Origin: Deltaproteobacteria bacterium Ga0077539
Lineage (GTDB): Bacteria > Myxococcota_A > Polyangia > Polyangiales > Ga0077539
Assembly (NCBI GenBank): GCA_001465015.1
Contig: LNEO01000332.1
Span: 1-64,000 of the forward strand
Direction of reading: 5' to 3'
Length of the DNA: 64,000 bases
Every line of letters starts with the position of its first letter. Position 1 is the first letter of the stretch. Under the pieces are notes generated by a model, which was not told the origin of the DNA, ran no database searches, and saw only the letters and a list, made by a program, of their open reading frames with translations. This document shows positions 37,684 to 46,933 of the stretch, piece after piece. Position numbers and translations under genes: made by a program.

Positions 37684-39525
37684 TTAGAGAGCCGGCGCGC
37701 TGATCGAGTTCGTCGTGGAGCCAATGAGTTGGAGCGCGCCGACTCGATCGTGTCGATCAGCAAGCGCGGGGCCGACGGCGATGAGGGCGCATGCGACGGA
37801 GTCGGCCGCGATCGAGCTGCGCAGAGAAGCGAGCGCGAGCGCTCGGTGCGCGCCGCTCTCGACCAGGATTACGACGGCCGCAGCGTTGCGAGCGGCTCGT
37901 CGAAACGCGGGCAGCGTGACGGGCGAAGTCCATCCGAGCACGACGTGTCTCGAAGCGGAACCAGCGGGTGTTTCACTTCGGGTCAACTCGTCTTGGAGTT
38001 GTGCGGCGACGCGGTCGACCAACGCGCGCTCATGGGGGCCGGCGCCGACGATCAAGATTGTTCCTTGGGATTTCGCGAGCGCTTCTGCGAGCTCGTCGGT
38101 GAACGCCGCGAAGGACGCGACGTCGAGCGGCCAGTCTGTCGCTGCGATAGCCGGCGCGTTGAGCCAGAAGGCGGCCTCGGCCGGGCTGAACACACGGCCG
38201 CGGTCGACCGCGCCCGCCAGCGCCGCGATCAGCGCGCCGAGGGCGCCGAGCACGGGGCTGAGCAGGACGAGCGCGCGACGCAGCGACTTCGCGGGGCGAT
38301 CGGGAGCGATCGCGGGAGCGACGATGCGAAGTCCCGTCGACGGCGCGCGCGCGGCGTCTTCGGCGCGGGCTCGCTCGGTCAGCACGGCGGCCAGATGACG
38401 TTCGGCGACGCTGACCGACGCGAGCAAGAGCGACGATTCTCCGTCGAGGGACGCGAGCTCGTCGGCGCGCCGGGTTGTGTCGCCGAGCTGCAGACGCAGG
38501 ACTGCTTCTCTTCGACGCAGCGAGCTCGTGACGGCGTTGGCGTTGGCGGCTCCTGCTGTGTACGCGTCCCAGTGAGGGTTGCGTCCGATGATTCGCCCTG
38601 TTTGTACGGCGGAGTCCGCGCGCGCGCGCAACGCCGCTGCTTGGGCTTCGAGCGCGCGCAGCCCTGGGTGCGCGTCGGTGAGCGAGACCCGCGCGGCGGC
38701 CAGTTGACCTTCGGTGTCCGCGAGCCGTTGCGCGCCCAGGACCTGCTGGGTCTCGCTGAGCACGGAGATCGGCTGCTGAGCGCGCGCCGCGGACGTGAGC
38801 GCTCGCTCGCGGGCGGACTCTCCCTCCGCCTCAGCCCTCGCGAGGTCCGCGTCTGCGCGGAGCCTGGCCGAGTGCTCGATGGCAGCGAGCTGTTCTGCGG
38901 GCAGGTTGCTCACGCGATGGGTCTGGCGAAACAGGTCGTACCGGCGCCGCGCTTCGTCGAGCCCGCGCCGCGCCTCGGCCTCGTTGATGGACAGCGCTCG
39001 CGCTCGCTCGCGGAGCCGCTCGCCCTCGATTCGACCGCGAACAGTCAGGAAGACCTCTGTTGATGTCTGCGCCAGACTTCGCGCTTCTTCTGGGGTCGCG
39101 CCGATCGCGCGCACGACGATCAGGCGCGTTTCGGTCGAGGCCGTCACGTCGATGCGTCGTCCGATGCGTTCGAGGGTCTGATCGAGGCGCAGCTGTTGGC
39201 GCACCATCGAGAGGTGGACCGGGAGCTTCAGGGAGTCTGCGATGGTCCGCAGGCTGCGTCCTTCGTCTTGCGCGGCTGCGTCAGCCCCGGTCGGCTCGGG
39301 CTCCCACAGCAGCGACAGCTCCGAGTGATACTCGCGCGCGACGAAGCGCGGAACGAGCAGCACGGCCACTGCCAGCGCGATGACGGCCGCGCCGAGGATA
39401 TCTCTCGCGCGCGCGGCGACCGTGGCCGCGATGCGGCGCAGGTCCAATGGAAAGCCAGGTCGACCGGGGCTCGCGGCCGGCGCGCGCGCGGTCGCGGTCG
39501 CGTCTGTCGTTGGTGCGTCGAACAT
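37684..39525 (-). CDS. Wzz/chain-length determinant-like protein with degenerate tyrosine-kinase-like C-terminus
   Basis: N-terminal TM VAARARDILGAAVIALAVAVLLVPRFVAREYHSE; long coiled coil; second TM; C-terminal ILIVGAGPHERALVDRVA lacks a canonical P-loop. Confidence 0.75.
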   Translation of the reverse strand: MFDAPTTDATATARAPAASPGRPGFPLDLRRIAATVAARARDILGAAVIALAVAVLLVPRFVAREYHSELSLLWEPEPTGADAAAQDEGRSLRTIADSLKLPVHLSMVRQQLRLDQTLERIGRRIDVTASTETRLIVVRAIGATPEEARSLAQTSTEVFLTVRGRIEGERLRERARALSINEAEARRGLDEARRRYDLFRQTHRVSNLPAEQLAAIEHSARLRADADLARAEAEGESARERALTSAARAQQPISVLSETQQVLGAQRLADTEGQLAAARVSLTDAHPGLRALEAQAAALRARADSAVQTGRIIGRNPHWDAYTAGAANANAVTSSLRRREAVLRLQLGDTTRRADELASLDGESSLLLASVSVAERHLAAVLTERARAEDAARAPSTGLRIVAPAIAPDRPAKSLRRALVLLSPVLGALGALIAALAGAVDRGRVFSPAEAAFWLNAPAIAATDWPLDVASFAAFTDELAEALAKSQGTILIVGAGPHERALVDRVAAQLQDELTRSETPAGSASRHVVLGWTSPVTLPAFRRAARNAAAVVILVESGAHRALALASLRSSIAADSVACALIAVGPALADRHDRVGALQLIGSTTNSISAPAL

Positions 39526-39543
39526 TGCAGCGATCGCCGCGGG

Positions 39544-39882
39544 TTAGCGCGACAGCTCGCGAAGCGCGGCGTCGGCGTTGGTGTAGATGTCGAAGATCTC
39601 GTGCAAGTGGCAGACGCGAGCGACGAGCTGAACCGCAGGAGAGAGCCCGGCGAGCGCGACGCGGCGGCCCGATTTGCGCTGAATGCCGACGAGGGTTGTG
39701 ACGGCGATCGAGTCGATCGACTCGACCGCCGACAGGTCGATGACGATCGCGTTGGACGTTGCGGCGAGGGCCTGGTCACATTGCTCGACCAGCGCGCGCA
39801 GCGCTCGTAGATCGAGGCGCGTGCCGCGGGGACGAACGTGGACGGGGAGCGACTTCTGAACCGCTGAATCTGCAGTCTTCAT
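39544..39882 (-). CDS. STAS-domain anti-sigma factor antagonist-like protein
   Basis: ALAATSNAIVIDLSAVESIDSIAVTTLVGIQRKSGRRVALAGLSPAVQLVARVCHLHEIFDIY; start MKTADS. Confidence 0.8.
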   Translation of the reverse strand: MKTADSAVQKSLPVHVRPRGTRLDLRALRALVEQCDQALAATSNAIVIDLSAVESIDSIAVTTLVGIQRKSGRRVALAGLSPAVQLVARVCHLHEIFDIYTNADAALRELSR

Positions 39883-39967
39883 AGGAACGATGCCTTGCAG
39901 CGCTCGTGCCTGCGCTCTGTCCTGTGCCCCATGCGCTGGCATGTCGCTCGCACCGCCGCGTTCATGA

Positions 39968-40966
39968 ATGAATCGACGCGTAGGATTGATTGTATGTGCT
40001 CTCGACTTGGCCAGCGTCGTCGCGTGCGCGCCGCGTTTGCCGACACTGCCTACACCAGGACACTCGGAGGTTGGCTTCGAGGAGGCGTCTCGTCGCGATC
40101 CGCCTGGCATGCGCGAAGAGGAATCCGAGGACTATGCGCTCGCTCCTGGCGACGTGCTGCGTGTCCGCGCGGTGGTCGGCGAGGGGTTTGCTGTGGACCG
40201 ACTGGTGCTCGACGGACGCGGGCGCGGCGCGCTCCCGCTCGTCGGTGAGGTGTCGATCGGTGGCGTATCGCTGGCTTCGGCAACGGAGCGGATCAACGAG
40301 GCGCTGCGCGCCTACCATCGATTCGCGACGGTGCACATCGAGCTGATCGACCCGCTCGGTCATCGCGCCTCGGTGCTGGGAACGGTGGTCTCGCCCGGGT
40401 TTCATCCGGTCGCTCCCAACACGCGCATCGCGGATCTGATGGCCCTCGCCGGCGGCCCTCGCGAGCAGACGACGGACGGTGAGTCGTTGGTGCTCGCGGA
40501 TTTGTCTGCAGCGACGGTGGTACGCGATCGACGTCCGTTGCCGATCAGCGTCGCGCTCGCGCTGCAAGGGCACCCGTTGCACAACGTTCGGGCCCGGGCA
40601 GGGGACCTCGTGTACGTGCCGTCGATGTCGGGGCGCCGCGTCACGGTGCTAGGGCAGGTGCGATCGCCGAAGACCGTTCCGTTTCGCCCCGGATTGACGT
40701 TGCTCGACGTGGTTGCGATGGCCGGAGGTTCGACGCGAGACGCGGACGGAGGCGATGTGCGCATCGTCCGCGGAGCGCTCTCTCGTGCCCGTGTCTATCG
40801 CGTCGACATGCAGCGACTGTTCAACGGCGGCGCGTACAATCCGGTGCTCCAAGCTGGGGATGTCGTCTACGTCAGCGAGCACTGGCTCGCGAGCGCGACG
40901 CAGGTGCTCGAGCGGCTCACTCCGTTGCTCGCGATGGCCGCGCTCACCGCAGGCATCGTGCGTTGA
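39968..40966 (+). CDS. Polysaccharide export protein (Wza-like, SLBB domains)
   Basis: YALAPGDVLRVRAVVGE; VSIGGVSLASATERINEAL; VTVLGQVRSPKTVPFRPGLTLLDVVAMAGGS. Confidence 0.9.
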   Translation: MNRRVGLIVCALDLASVVACAPRLPTLPTPGHSEVGFEEASRRDPPGMREEESEDYALAPGDVLRVRAVVGEGFAVDRLVLDGRGRGALPLVGEVSIGGVSLASATERINEALRAYHRFATVHIELIDPLGHRASVLGTVVSPGFHPVAPNTRIADLMALAGGPREQTTDGESLVLADLSAATVVRDRRPLPISVALALQGHPLHNVRARAGDLVYVPSMSGRRVTVLGQVRSPKTVPFRPGLTLLDVVAMAGGSTRDADGGDVRIVRGALSRARVYRVDMQRLFNGGAYNPVLQAGDVVYVSEHWLASATQVLERLTPLLAMAALTAGIVR

Positions 40967-41059
40967 GTCGGCGTAGCAGCCGTCTCGATTTGGGACCGTG
41001 AGGTTGTTTCGTATCGAGACACGCCTTCACCATTGGCGCGCCGCCCCATCTGGTGCCAG

Positions 41060-41836
41060 TCAGACCATCGCGCGGACCTGACGTCCAGCGAGCGCTCTCG
41101 CCAGGGCGCGAACCACCGGGTGCGGCGCGTCGTCGGTCCAGAACATCCAGTGGTGCAGCACGATGACGCACACCTCGGCGCGCGAGGACAGCCGATCGAT
41201 CGTCGCTCGTACGAGCGATGGGTCGAGCGACGGGCCGATCGGCCCACCTCGGTGTCGCAACACGCGACAGGACTCGAGCTCGAGCGTCTCGCGCTTGCCC
41301 AAGCGCTCGGCGTAGTGCGCGGGCCAGTGCTTGGGCGCGAGCTTGCTGCGGTCGAGCCAGCTCGTCGAGAGCACACGAAATCGACTGACCGCAGCCTCGA
41401 TGGATCCTTTCGACAATTCGTCCCACGGCGCGACGAACCCGTCTACGCGCGTGCCGAGCGCCGCTTCGAGGATCGAGCGGCCGCGGTCCATGCGCGCTCC
41501 CGCCTCGTCCCTGCTCAGCGCGCCAAACTCTGTGTTGCTTCGCACGCGCGCGTGAGTGAGCCCGTGGACGAGCGGGGCGATTTGCCCCGAGTGCTCACGA
41601 ATCCACTGCGAAATCTCGTGCCGATACTCGAGTCGTACGGTCTGCCGACTCGCTGGATGGTCGCAGAGAAAGCGCTCTCGCGCTCCGTCCGGCGCCAATG
41701 TGTCGAGGGCGACGTCGGGGATCACCGAGAGGTTGATCGTGAAGCCGGCGTCGAGCAGCGGTGCGTAGGCGCGCTCGAGCCGGGCGGGCGGGGTCGTTGC
41801 GTTTGCGTCGTCGTCGCGAAGAACAAACTGAGTCAT
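41060..41836 (-). CDS. DUF2334-like / polysaccharide-deacetylase-fold protein
   Basis: MTQFVLRDDDANATTP; LVHGLTHARV; FVAPWDELS; VIVLHHWMF. Confidence 0.65.
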   Translation of the reverse strand: MTQFVLRDDDANATTPPARLERAYAPLLDAGFTINLSVIPDVALDTLAPDGARERFLCDHPASRQTVRLEYRHEISQWIREHSGQIAPLVHGLTHARVRSNTEFGALSRDEAGARMDRGRSILEAALGTRVDGFVAPWDELSKGSIEAAVSRFRVLSTSWLDRSKLAPKHWPAHYAERLGKRETLELESCRVLRHRGGPIGPSLDPSLVRATIDRLSSRAEVCVIVLHHWMFWTDDAPHPVVRALARALAGRQVRAMV

Positions 41837-41896
41837 GTCTGCGGCGAATGCACGGCGGATGCCGCTCGGGCACAGCGCGTGCTGTGCACGGCTGCC

Positions 41897-43153
41897 ATGA
41901 AATGGGTCGCGTTCTTCGGAGCGGTGCTTGTCGGTGTTCCGGCGTTGCGCGAGGCGATGAAGCGCTGGCCGCAGCTGCGAGCATGGGCGATCACGGTCGC
42001 GTGCTTCGACCTGTTCAACCCGATGCACATCAACCTGATTTCGCAGGAGTCCTACCGCGGTGACTCGCGCGGAATCGAAGTGACCACCGTCGATCTGATT
42101 CTCCTCGCCGTCCGCTTCTCTGCTTCGCGCCCGAAGACCGCTCCAGCGACGCGTCACCTCTTCGTTCGCTCGCTGTTCTTCTCGACGGTGCTGCTGTCCT
42201 TTTGGGACACGCCCGACACGCTCAAGTCGGCCTTCAGCCTGTGGAAGCTCCTTCGGATGTTCTTCGTGTTCGACACCCTCGCGACGGTGTTCGTCGACCT
42301 CGTCCTCGTACGCGCTGCGATGACCGGGGTCGGCGTCGCGGTGCTCGCGCAGGGCGCGCTCGTCTTCTGGCAGAAATACGCTCTACACGCGATTCGAACG
42401 CAGGGATCGCTGCCCCACCCCAACTCGCTCGCGATGATCACCAACATGGTCGCGCCGGTGGCGTTTTCCCTTTGGCTCTCCGGCCGCGGACGCGCGTACA
42501 CGCCCCTCGTGGTCGCATGTACGGCGATGGCGACGATCACGTCGTTGTCTCGCGGCGGAATGGCGATGTTCGTCCTGGCCGCGACCGTTGGATGCGTCCT
42601 CGCGTTCGCGCGCAAAGCCGACGCCCGAAAGCTCAAGATCGTGCTCGGCCTCGGCGTCGCCGCGCTCGCCGTGCTCGCCAAATCGCTCGACACCATCATC
42701 GAACGCTTCACCACCGCTCCGAAAGAGAGCGAGCTCGCGAGGGTGCTCTTCAACAAAGCCGCGAAAATGATGGCCGATGAGCACCCTTTCGGCGTCGGGA
42801 TCAACATGTACTCGTACGTGCTCGACCACGGCGGCTACGCGGCGCGGCTCAACATCGAGCCCGGCGATCGCAACGGAATCGCCCATCACATCTATTGGCT
42901 CACCGCGGCGGAGCTCGGGTACGTCGGCGCGGTCGCGTACGTGCTCGTCGTCGCGTCTGTGCTGCTCAGCTCAGCCAGGCTCGCGTCGCGCGGCGGGCTG
43001 CACGGCGACCTCGGCGTCGGATTGACCCTCGGCCTGTCGACGATGGTCCTGCAGGGGACCGCAGAGTGGATCGCCCGACAGACGCCGATGTCCTACTTGT
43101 TCTGGGTGTACGCGGCGATGGCATCGGGTTTGCGAGCGTCGTCAGCGCGATGA
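41897..43153 (+). CDS. O-antigen ligase/polymerase-like (Wzy) membrane protein
   Basis: Polytopic; 'LSRGGMAMFVLA'; 'GVGINMY...HHIYWLTAAELGYVGAVAYV'. Confidence 0.8.
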   Translation: MKWVAFFGAVLVGVPALREAMKRWPQLRAWAITVACFDLFNPMHINLISQESYRGDSRGIEVTTVDLILLAVRFSASRPKTAPATRHLFVRSLFFSTVLLSFWDTPDTLKSAFSLWKLLRMFFVFDTLATVFVDLVLVRAAMTGVGVAVLAQGALVFWQKYALHAIRTQGSLPHPNSLAMITNMVAPVAFSLWLSGRGRAYTPLVVACTAMATITSLSRGGMAMFVLAATVGCVLAFARKADARKLKIVLGLGVAALAVLAKSLDTIIERFTTAPKESELARVLFNKAAKMMADEHPFGVGINMYSYVLDHGGYAARLNIEPGDRNGIAHHIYWLTAAELGYVGAVAYVLVVASVLLSSARLASRGGLHGDLGVGLTLGLSTMVLQGTAEWIARQTPMSYLFWVYAAMASGLRASSAR

Positions 43154-44337
43154 AATCCCTCGATTTACTGCTGATCAGCAACGTCTTCGAACCCGAGGTG
43201 CACGGCGGCTACGAGCTGCTCGCGAGCGACTGCGCCCTCGCCCTCGTCGCTCGCGGGCATCGGGTCACGGTGCTCACTTCGGGCGCTCGCGCGCCCAGAG
43301 ACAGCGAGCGCAACGTGCGTCGGCTGCTCGCGCTCTCGCGGCCTTTCGGATCACCGGCCGGGACCGATCGAGCGCGGCACCTCGCTGCATCGGCGCGCAA
43401 CGCCGCCGCGATGGGGGCGGTGCTCTCGCGTGGCAGGCCGTTCGACGGCGCGCTCGTGTTCTCGCTGCGTCGCATGGGCCTCGAGCCGCTGCGCGCGCTC
43501 GCGCGACACCATGTTCCAACGTGCGTCACGGTGAACGACGACTGGCCGCTCGCATACCTGCGAACGCCGCAGCCGGGCGTCGCTTCGAGCGCAGTACATC
43601 ATCTCTTCGACAGCGGTTGGCACGCGCGACACACGTGGGGCGATCTTCGCTGCGAGCGTGTGTTGTGGTTGTCCGAGACGCTCCGCGATCGGGTCACGGG
43701 GTCGGGCGCTCCGCTCGGCCGCGGGGTCGTTCAAGCGCAGGGCGTCGATCGGTCTCTGTTTCGTCCACGGGCATTTCGCCCGGTCGATCGCAAGGCTCCG
43801 AAGCTCTTGTTCGTGGGTCGACTGCATCCCGAGAAGGGACCCGAGCTCGTGCTCGAAGCCGTCGCCGCCCTCGCGCGTCGCGGCGTCGGCGCGACTGCGC
43901 GCTTCGTCGGCGCGCCGGTTACCGAGCACTACGGCGAGGCGTTGCGAGCGCATGCGAGAGCCCTCGGCGTTCACGATCGCGTCGAGTGGTACGGCGCTGT
44001 GACTCGAAGCGCGCTCCCCGCGCTCTATGCAGAAGCAGACATGAACGTGTTCGTCTGTCGCTCCGAGACCGAGGGTCTCGGGTTGACCTGGCTCGAGGCG
44101 ATGGCTGTCGGCGTTCCGGTGGTCGCGCAACCTTCCGGTGGAGCGCGGGCGTTCTTCGACGAGCACGGCGGCGTCGAGCGCGCAGATCACAGCTCGATCG
44201 CAGACGCAGTGCTCGCGCTTTTGTCGAGCCCCGATCGCCAACGCGCGTTGGTCGAGCGCGGGCTCGAGCTGGTCCGCGAGCACGCGTCGCTCGACCGCTA
44301 CGTCGACGCGCTGGTGTCTACCTTGGGTCTGCGATGA
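43150..44337 (+). CDS. Glycosyltransferase family 4
   Basis: LLLISNVFEPEVHGGYELLASD; KLLFVGRLHPEKGPELVLEAV; CRSETEGLGLTWLEAMAVGVPVV. Confidence 0.9.
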   Translation: MKSLDLLLISNVFEPEVHGGYELLASDCALALVARGHRVTVLTSGARAPRDSERNVRRLLALSRPFGSPAGTDRARHLAASARNAAAMGAVLSRGRPFDGALVFSLRRMGLEPLRALARHHVPTCVTVNDDWPLAYLRTPQPGVASSAVHHLFDSGWHARHTWGDLRCERVLWLSETLRDRVTGSGAPLGRGVVQAQGVDRSLFRPRAFRPVDRKAPKLLFVGRLHPEKGPELVLEAVAALARRGVGATARFVGAPVTEHYGEALRAHARALGVHDRVEWYGAVTRSALPALYAEADMNVFVCRSETEGLGLTWLEAMAVGVPVVAQPSGGARAFFDEHGGVERADHSSIADAVLALLSSPDRQRALVERGLELVREHASLDRYVDALVSTLGLR

Positions 44338-45042
44338 TCAGCGCTTGACCGCGCGCAGGCAGAGGATCACCGGGTAGTCGGGGTCGACTTCGTCGAGCAC
44401 GCCCTCGCCGAGGTCTTGCCGAGCGAGACCCATCAGAGCGCCGCACGCCGCGAGGACATTGCCCATCGGAGTCACCGAGATCTCAGAATCGGCCCCGAAG
44501 ACCTCGCGGAGCCATCGCTCGGTCTGCGAGACGGTGAACCTCCATCGATCGTGCGCGCGCGCGCCTGGATCGATCGCCGCCAGCGCGGGAACCGTCCCGA
44601 GAAACACACCGCCCGATCGAAGCATTCTGTGCGCGCCTGCGAGCGCAAGGAGCGGATCGCGTACGTACTGCAGCGTCTGGGCGCACAAGAAGCACTGGTA
44701 GCGCTCTCGCGGGAGCGCTTCGAGATCGCACAGGTCCGCGCGGATCACGGGACTCTTCGCCGCGTCGACGTCGATCGTGTGGATCTCTGAGCTTCGCGGC
44801 GCGTAGCGCGACCCATAGCGCGTGTCGCCGACCTCGAGCACCGAGTCGCGGATGTCTCCGGCGCGCGACGAAATGAAACGATCGATGTAGTGCCGATCGA
44901 TCGGCAGGCCCCGGTCGTAGCCCCACGTGCGACTGAGCGGTGATGTGCGATGGAGGGTTCCGAACCAGGCAGGCGTCGTGAGTCGGCGAGCGAGTCGCTG
45001 AGCGGATTCGATCCAGCGCGGCGTCGAAGAGGACTTTGGCAT
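44338..45042 (-). CDS. Class I SAM-dependent methyltransferase
   Basis: DSVLEVGDTRYGSRYAP...EIHTIDVD...FLCAQTLQYVRDPLLALAGAHRMLRSGGVFLGTVP. Confidence 0.75.
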   Translation of the reverse strand: MPKSSSTPRWIESAQRLARRLTTPAWFGTLHRTSPLSRTWGYDRGLPIDRHYIDRFISSRAGDIRDSVLEVGDTRYGSRYAPRSSEIHTIDVDAAKSPVIRADLCDLEALPRERYQCFLCAQTLQYVRDPLLALAGAHRMLRSGGVFLGTVPALAAIDPGARAHDRWRFTVSQTERWLREVFGADSEISVTPMGNVLAACGALMGLARQDLGEGVLDEVDPDYPVILCLRAVKR

Positions 45043-45251
45043 TCGTAGGCGCAGAGCAAGCAGCGGACCGGTCGCCGGGCGCGGGCGAGGGGGACTCCAG
45101 AGTCGATCGCCGTCGGTCGCCTCGCCTTCACCGTGCTGTTGTTTCGAAGCGGGACACCGAGTGTTCCGTTCTCGAGCAACCGGAGCGTCCGAGGCGAGCG
45201 AGTCGGCCGAGTCTGCGTGGCGCTCCGTTTGCAACCCAGTGTCGCCGTAGA

Positions 45252-45704
45252 ATGGAGCTCAGGCTGGAGCACAACCGCTCGTCGCTCGTCCTTCCGGCGA
45301 AGTACTCGGCGCTTTGGACCTACGTCGGGTGGATCGAGGACCGACTGCCCACGTGGGCGCGTCGCGACATGGTGCGAGTCGGCATCGCCGAAGCGCTCTC
45401 CAACGCGATGATTCACGGCGCGCTGGCGGTGGACTGCTCGCTGCGTGATGCGGGGCACGTCGTCGAGTGGCTCGCGGTGCTCGAGGAGGCCGAGCGCGCA
45501 GAGACGACCGCAGCGCTCTACGTGTCGCTGTCGACGCGCTCGAACTCCGCGCAGCTTCGGGTCGACGGAGGGGGACGAGGCTTCGACTGGCGCAACGCGG
45601 AGCCGCGCGTCGGCCGCGGCCTATCCATCATCCGCGCCGCGTTCGACCACGTGTGTTGGAACGATTCTGGCACCGTCCTCTTCGCGACGATCAACAAGCC
45701 ATGA
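45252..45704 (+). CDS. Anti-sigma factor-like HATPase (RsbW/SpoIIAB family)
   Basis: GIAEALSNAMIHGALAVD (N-box); RVDGGGRGFDWRNAEPRVGRGLSIIRAAFDHVCW. Confidence 0.8.
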   Translation: MELRLEHNRSSLVLPAKYSALWTYVGWIEDRLPTWARRDMVRVGIAEALSNAMIHGALAVDCSLRDAGHVVEWLAVLEEAERAETTAALYVSLSTRSNSAQLRVDGGGRGFDWRNAEPRVGRGLSIIRAAFDHVCWNDSGTVLFATINKP

Positions 45705-46933
45705 ACACCACTCAACACATGAATTCATCCGCGCCTCTGCGACGCGCGCTCGTTGTCGACGACCTCGCGAGCAACCGCGCGATCATCCGCGCCGTGCTCC
45801 TGCGGGAGTTCGGCGCGATCGCGATCGACGAGGCCGGTGATGCGTCGCGGGCGCTCGCGATGGTCTCGAGCGTCACGACCGAGTACGACTTTATCGTCCT
45901 CGATCTCAACGTGACCACGGCTGGCGATGGCATGGAGCTGCTTCGCGTCATTCGTTCGTCACCAGCGCGCCAGCTGACGCCGGTGCTGCTCGTGAGCTCC
46001 TCGAACGCCAACGACACTGTGATCGCGGATTCGCTTCGCGAAGGGGCGGACGACTACATCGCGCGCCCTGTGACGGTTCAGGTCCTTGCTGCGCGAATCG
46101 GGCGCCTGCGACGAGTGCGCGAGCGCTACGTCGCGCTGCGCCGCGAGCTCTCGGTGGTCGAACAGCACGCCGCCAGGCGCGACGTCGAGCTTCGCTCCGT
46201 TGCGTCCGCGCAGCGTCTCGCGCGCACGAAGCTCCCGTACTCCCATGGTGATCTGTGCTGTTCTGCCTCGGTCATCCCCGCGGGCGCCGTCTCCGGTGAC
46301 GCGTGCGACGTGATCACCGATCGCGACGGCCGAAGCGCGATCATCGCCATCGACGTCGCCGGTCACGGCGGGGGAACAGCCATCATCGCCAGCGCCGTGA
46401 TGGGCGCGCTTCGCTACGGACTCTCGACGGGACTCGAGTTCTCGGAGGTGTTCTGTCGGACCGAACAAGCGATCTTCAGCGGCTGCGAGGGGTACGTGCG
46501 CGAGGACAGCGGGCCGATCGCAGTGTCGTTGTGCATCGCGCGTATCGACGGCGCCAGCAAGACCCTCGAGTTTGCCAACGCGGGGATGCCAGACGCGATG
46601 CTCTTCGAAGACAGCCAGCTTCGCGCGCGGCTTCGCTCGACGTCGCCGCCGCTCGGACTGCTGGCCGGTCGACACCCGATCATCGAGCACTACGGCTTTA
46701 CGAAAGGTTCGGCGCTCGCGGTGGCGAGCGACGGGATCGCCGGCCACCTCGGCGACGGTCTCGACGAGTTTGTTTTGCGCTTCGGCGCGAATATCGTCTG
46801 CTCGGCGCTCGCCCGGGCCAGGCCTCGAGAGCTCGACGCGCTCGTCCAAGAGTTTGCGTCCGCGCGCGGCACGCGCACCGACGATGACTCGACGCTCGTG
46901 CTGGCGGCGATGCTCGACAAGGGAGAGGCGTGA
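45701..46933 (+). CDS. Response regulator with PP2C (SpoIIE/RsbU-type) phosphatase domain
   Basis: REC: RRALVVDDLASNRAIIRAVL...IVLDLN; PP2C: GAVSGDACDVI...AIDVAGHGGGTAIIASAVMGALR; GTRTDDDSTLVLA. Confidence 0.9.
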   Translation: MNTTQHMNSSAPLRRALVVDDLASNRAIIRAVLLREFGAIAIDEAGDASRALAMVSSVTTEYDFIVLDLNVTTAGDGMELLRVIRSSPARQLTPVLLVSSSNANDTVIADSLREGADDYIARPVTVQVLAARIGRLRRVRERYVALRRELSVVEQHAARRDVELRSVASAQRLARTKLPYSHGDLCCSASVIPAGAVSGDACDVITDRDGRSAIIAIDVAGHGGGTAIIASAVMGALRYGLSTGLEFSEVFCRTEQAIFSGCEGYVREDSGPIAVSLCIARIDGASKTLEFANAGMPDAMLFEDSQLRARLRSTSPPLGLLAGRHPIIEHYGFTKGSALAVASDGIAGHLGDGLDEFVLRFGANIVCSALARARPRELDALVQEFASARGTRTDDDSTLVLAAMLDKGEA

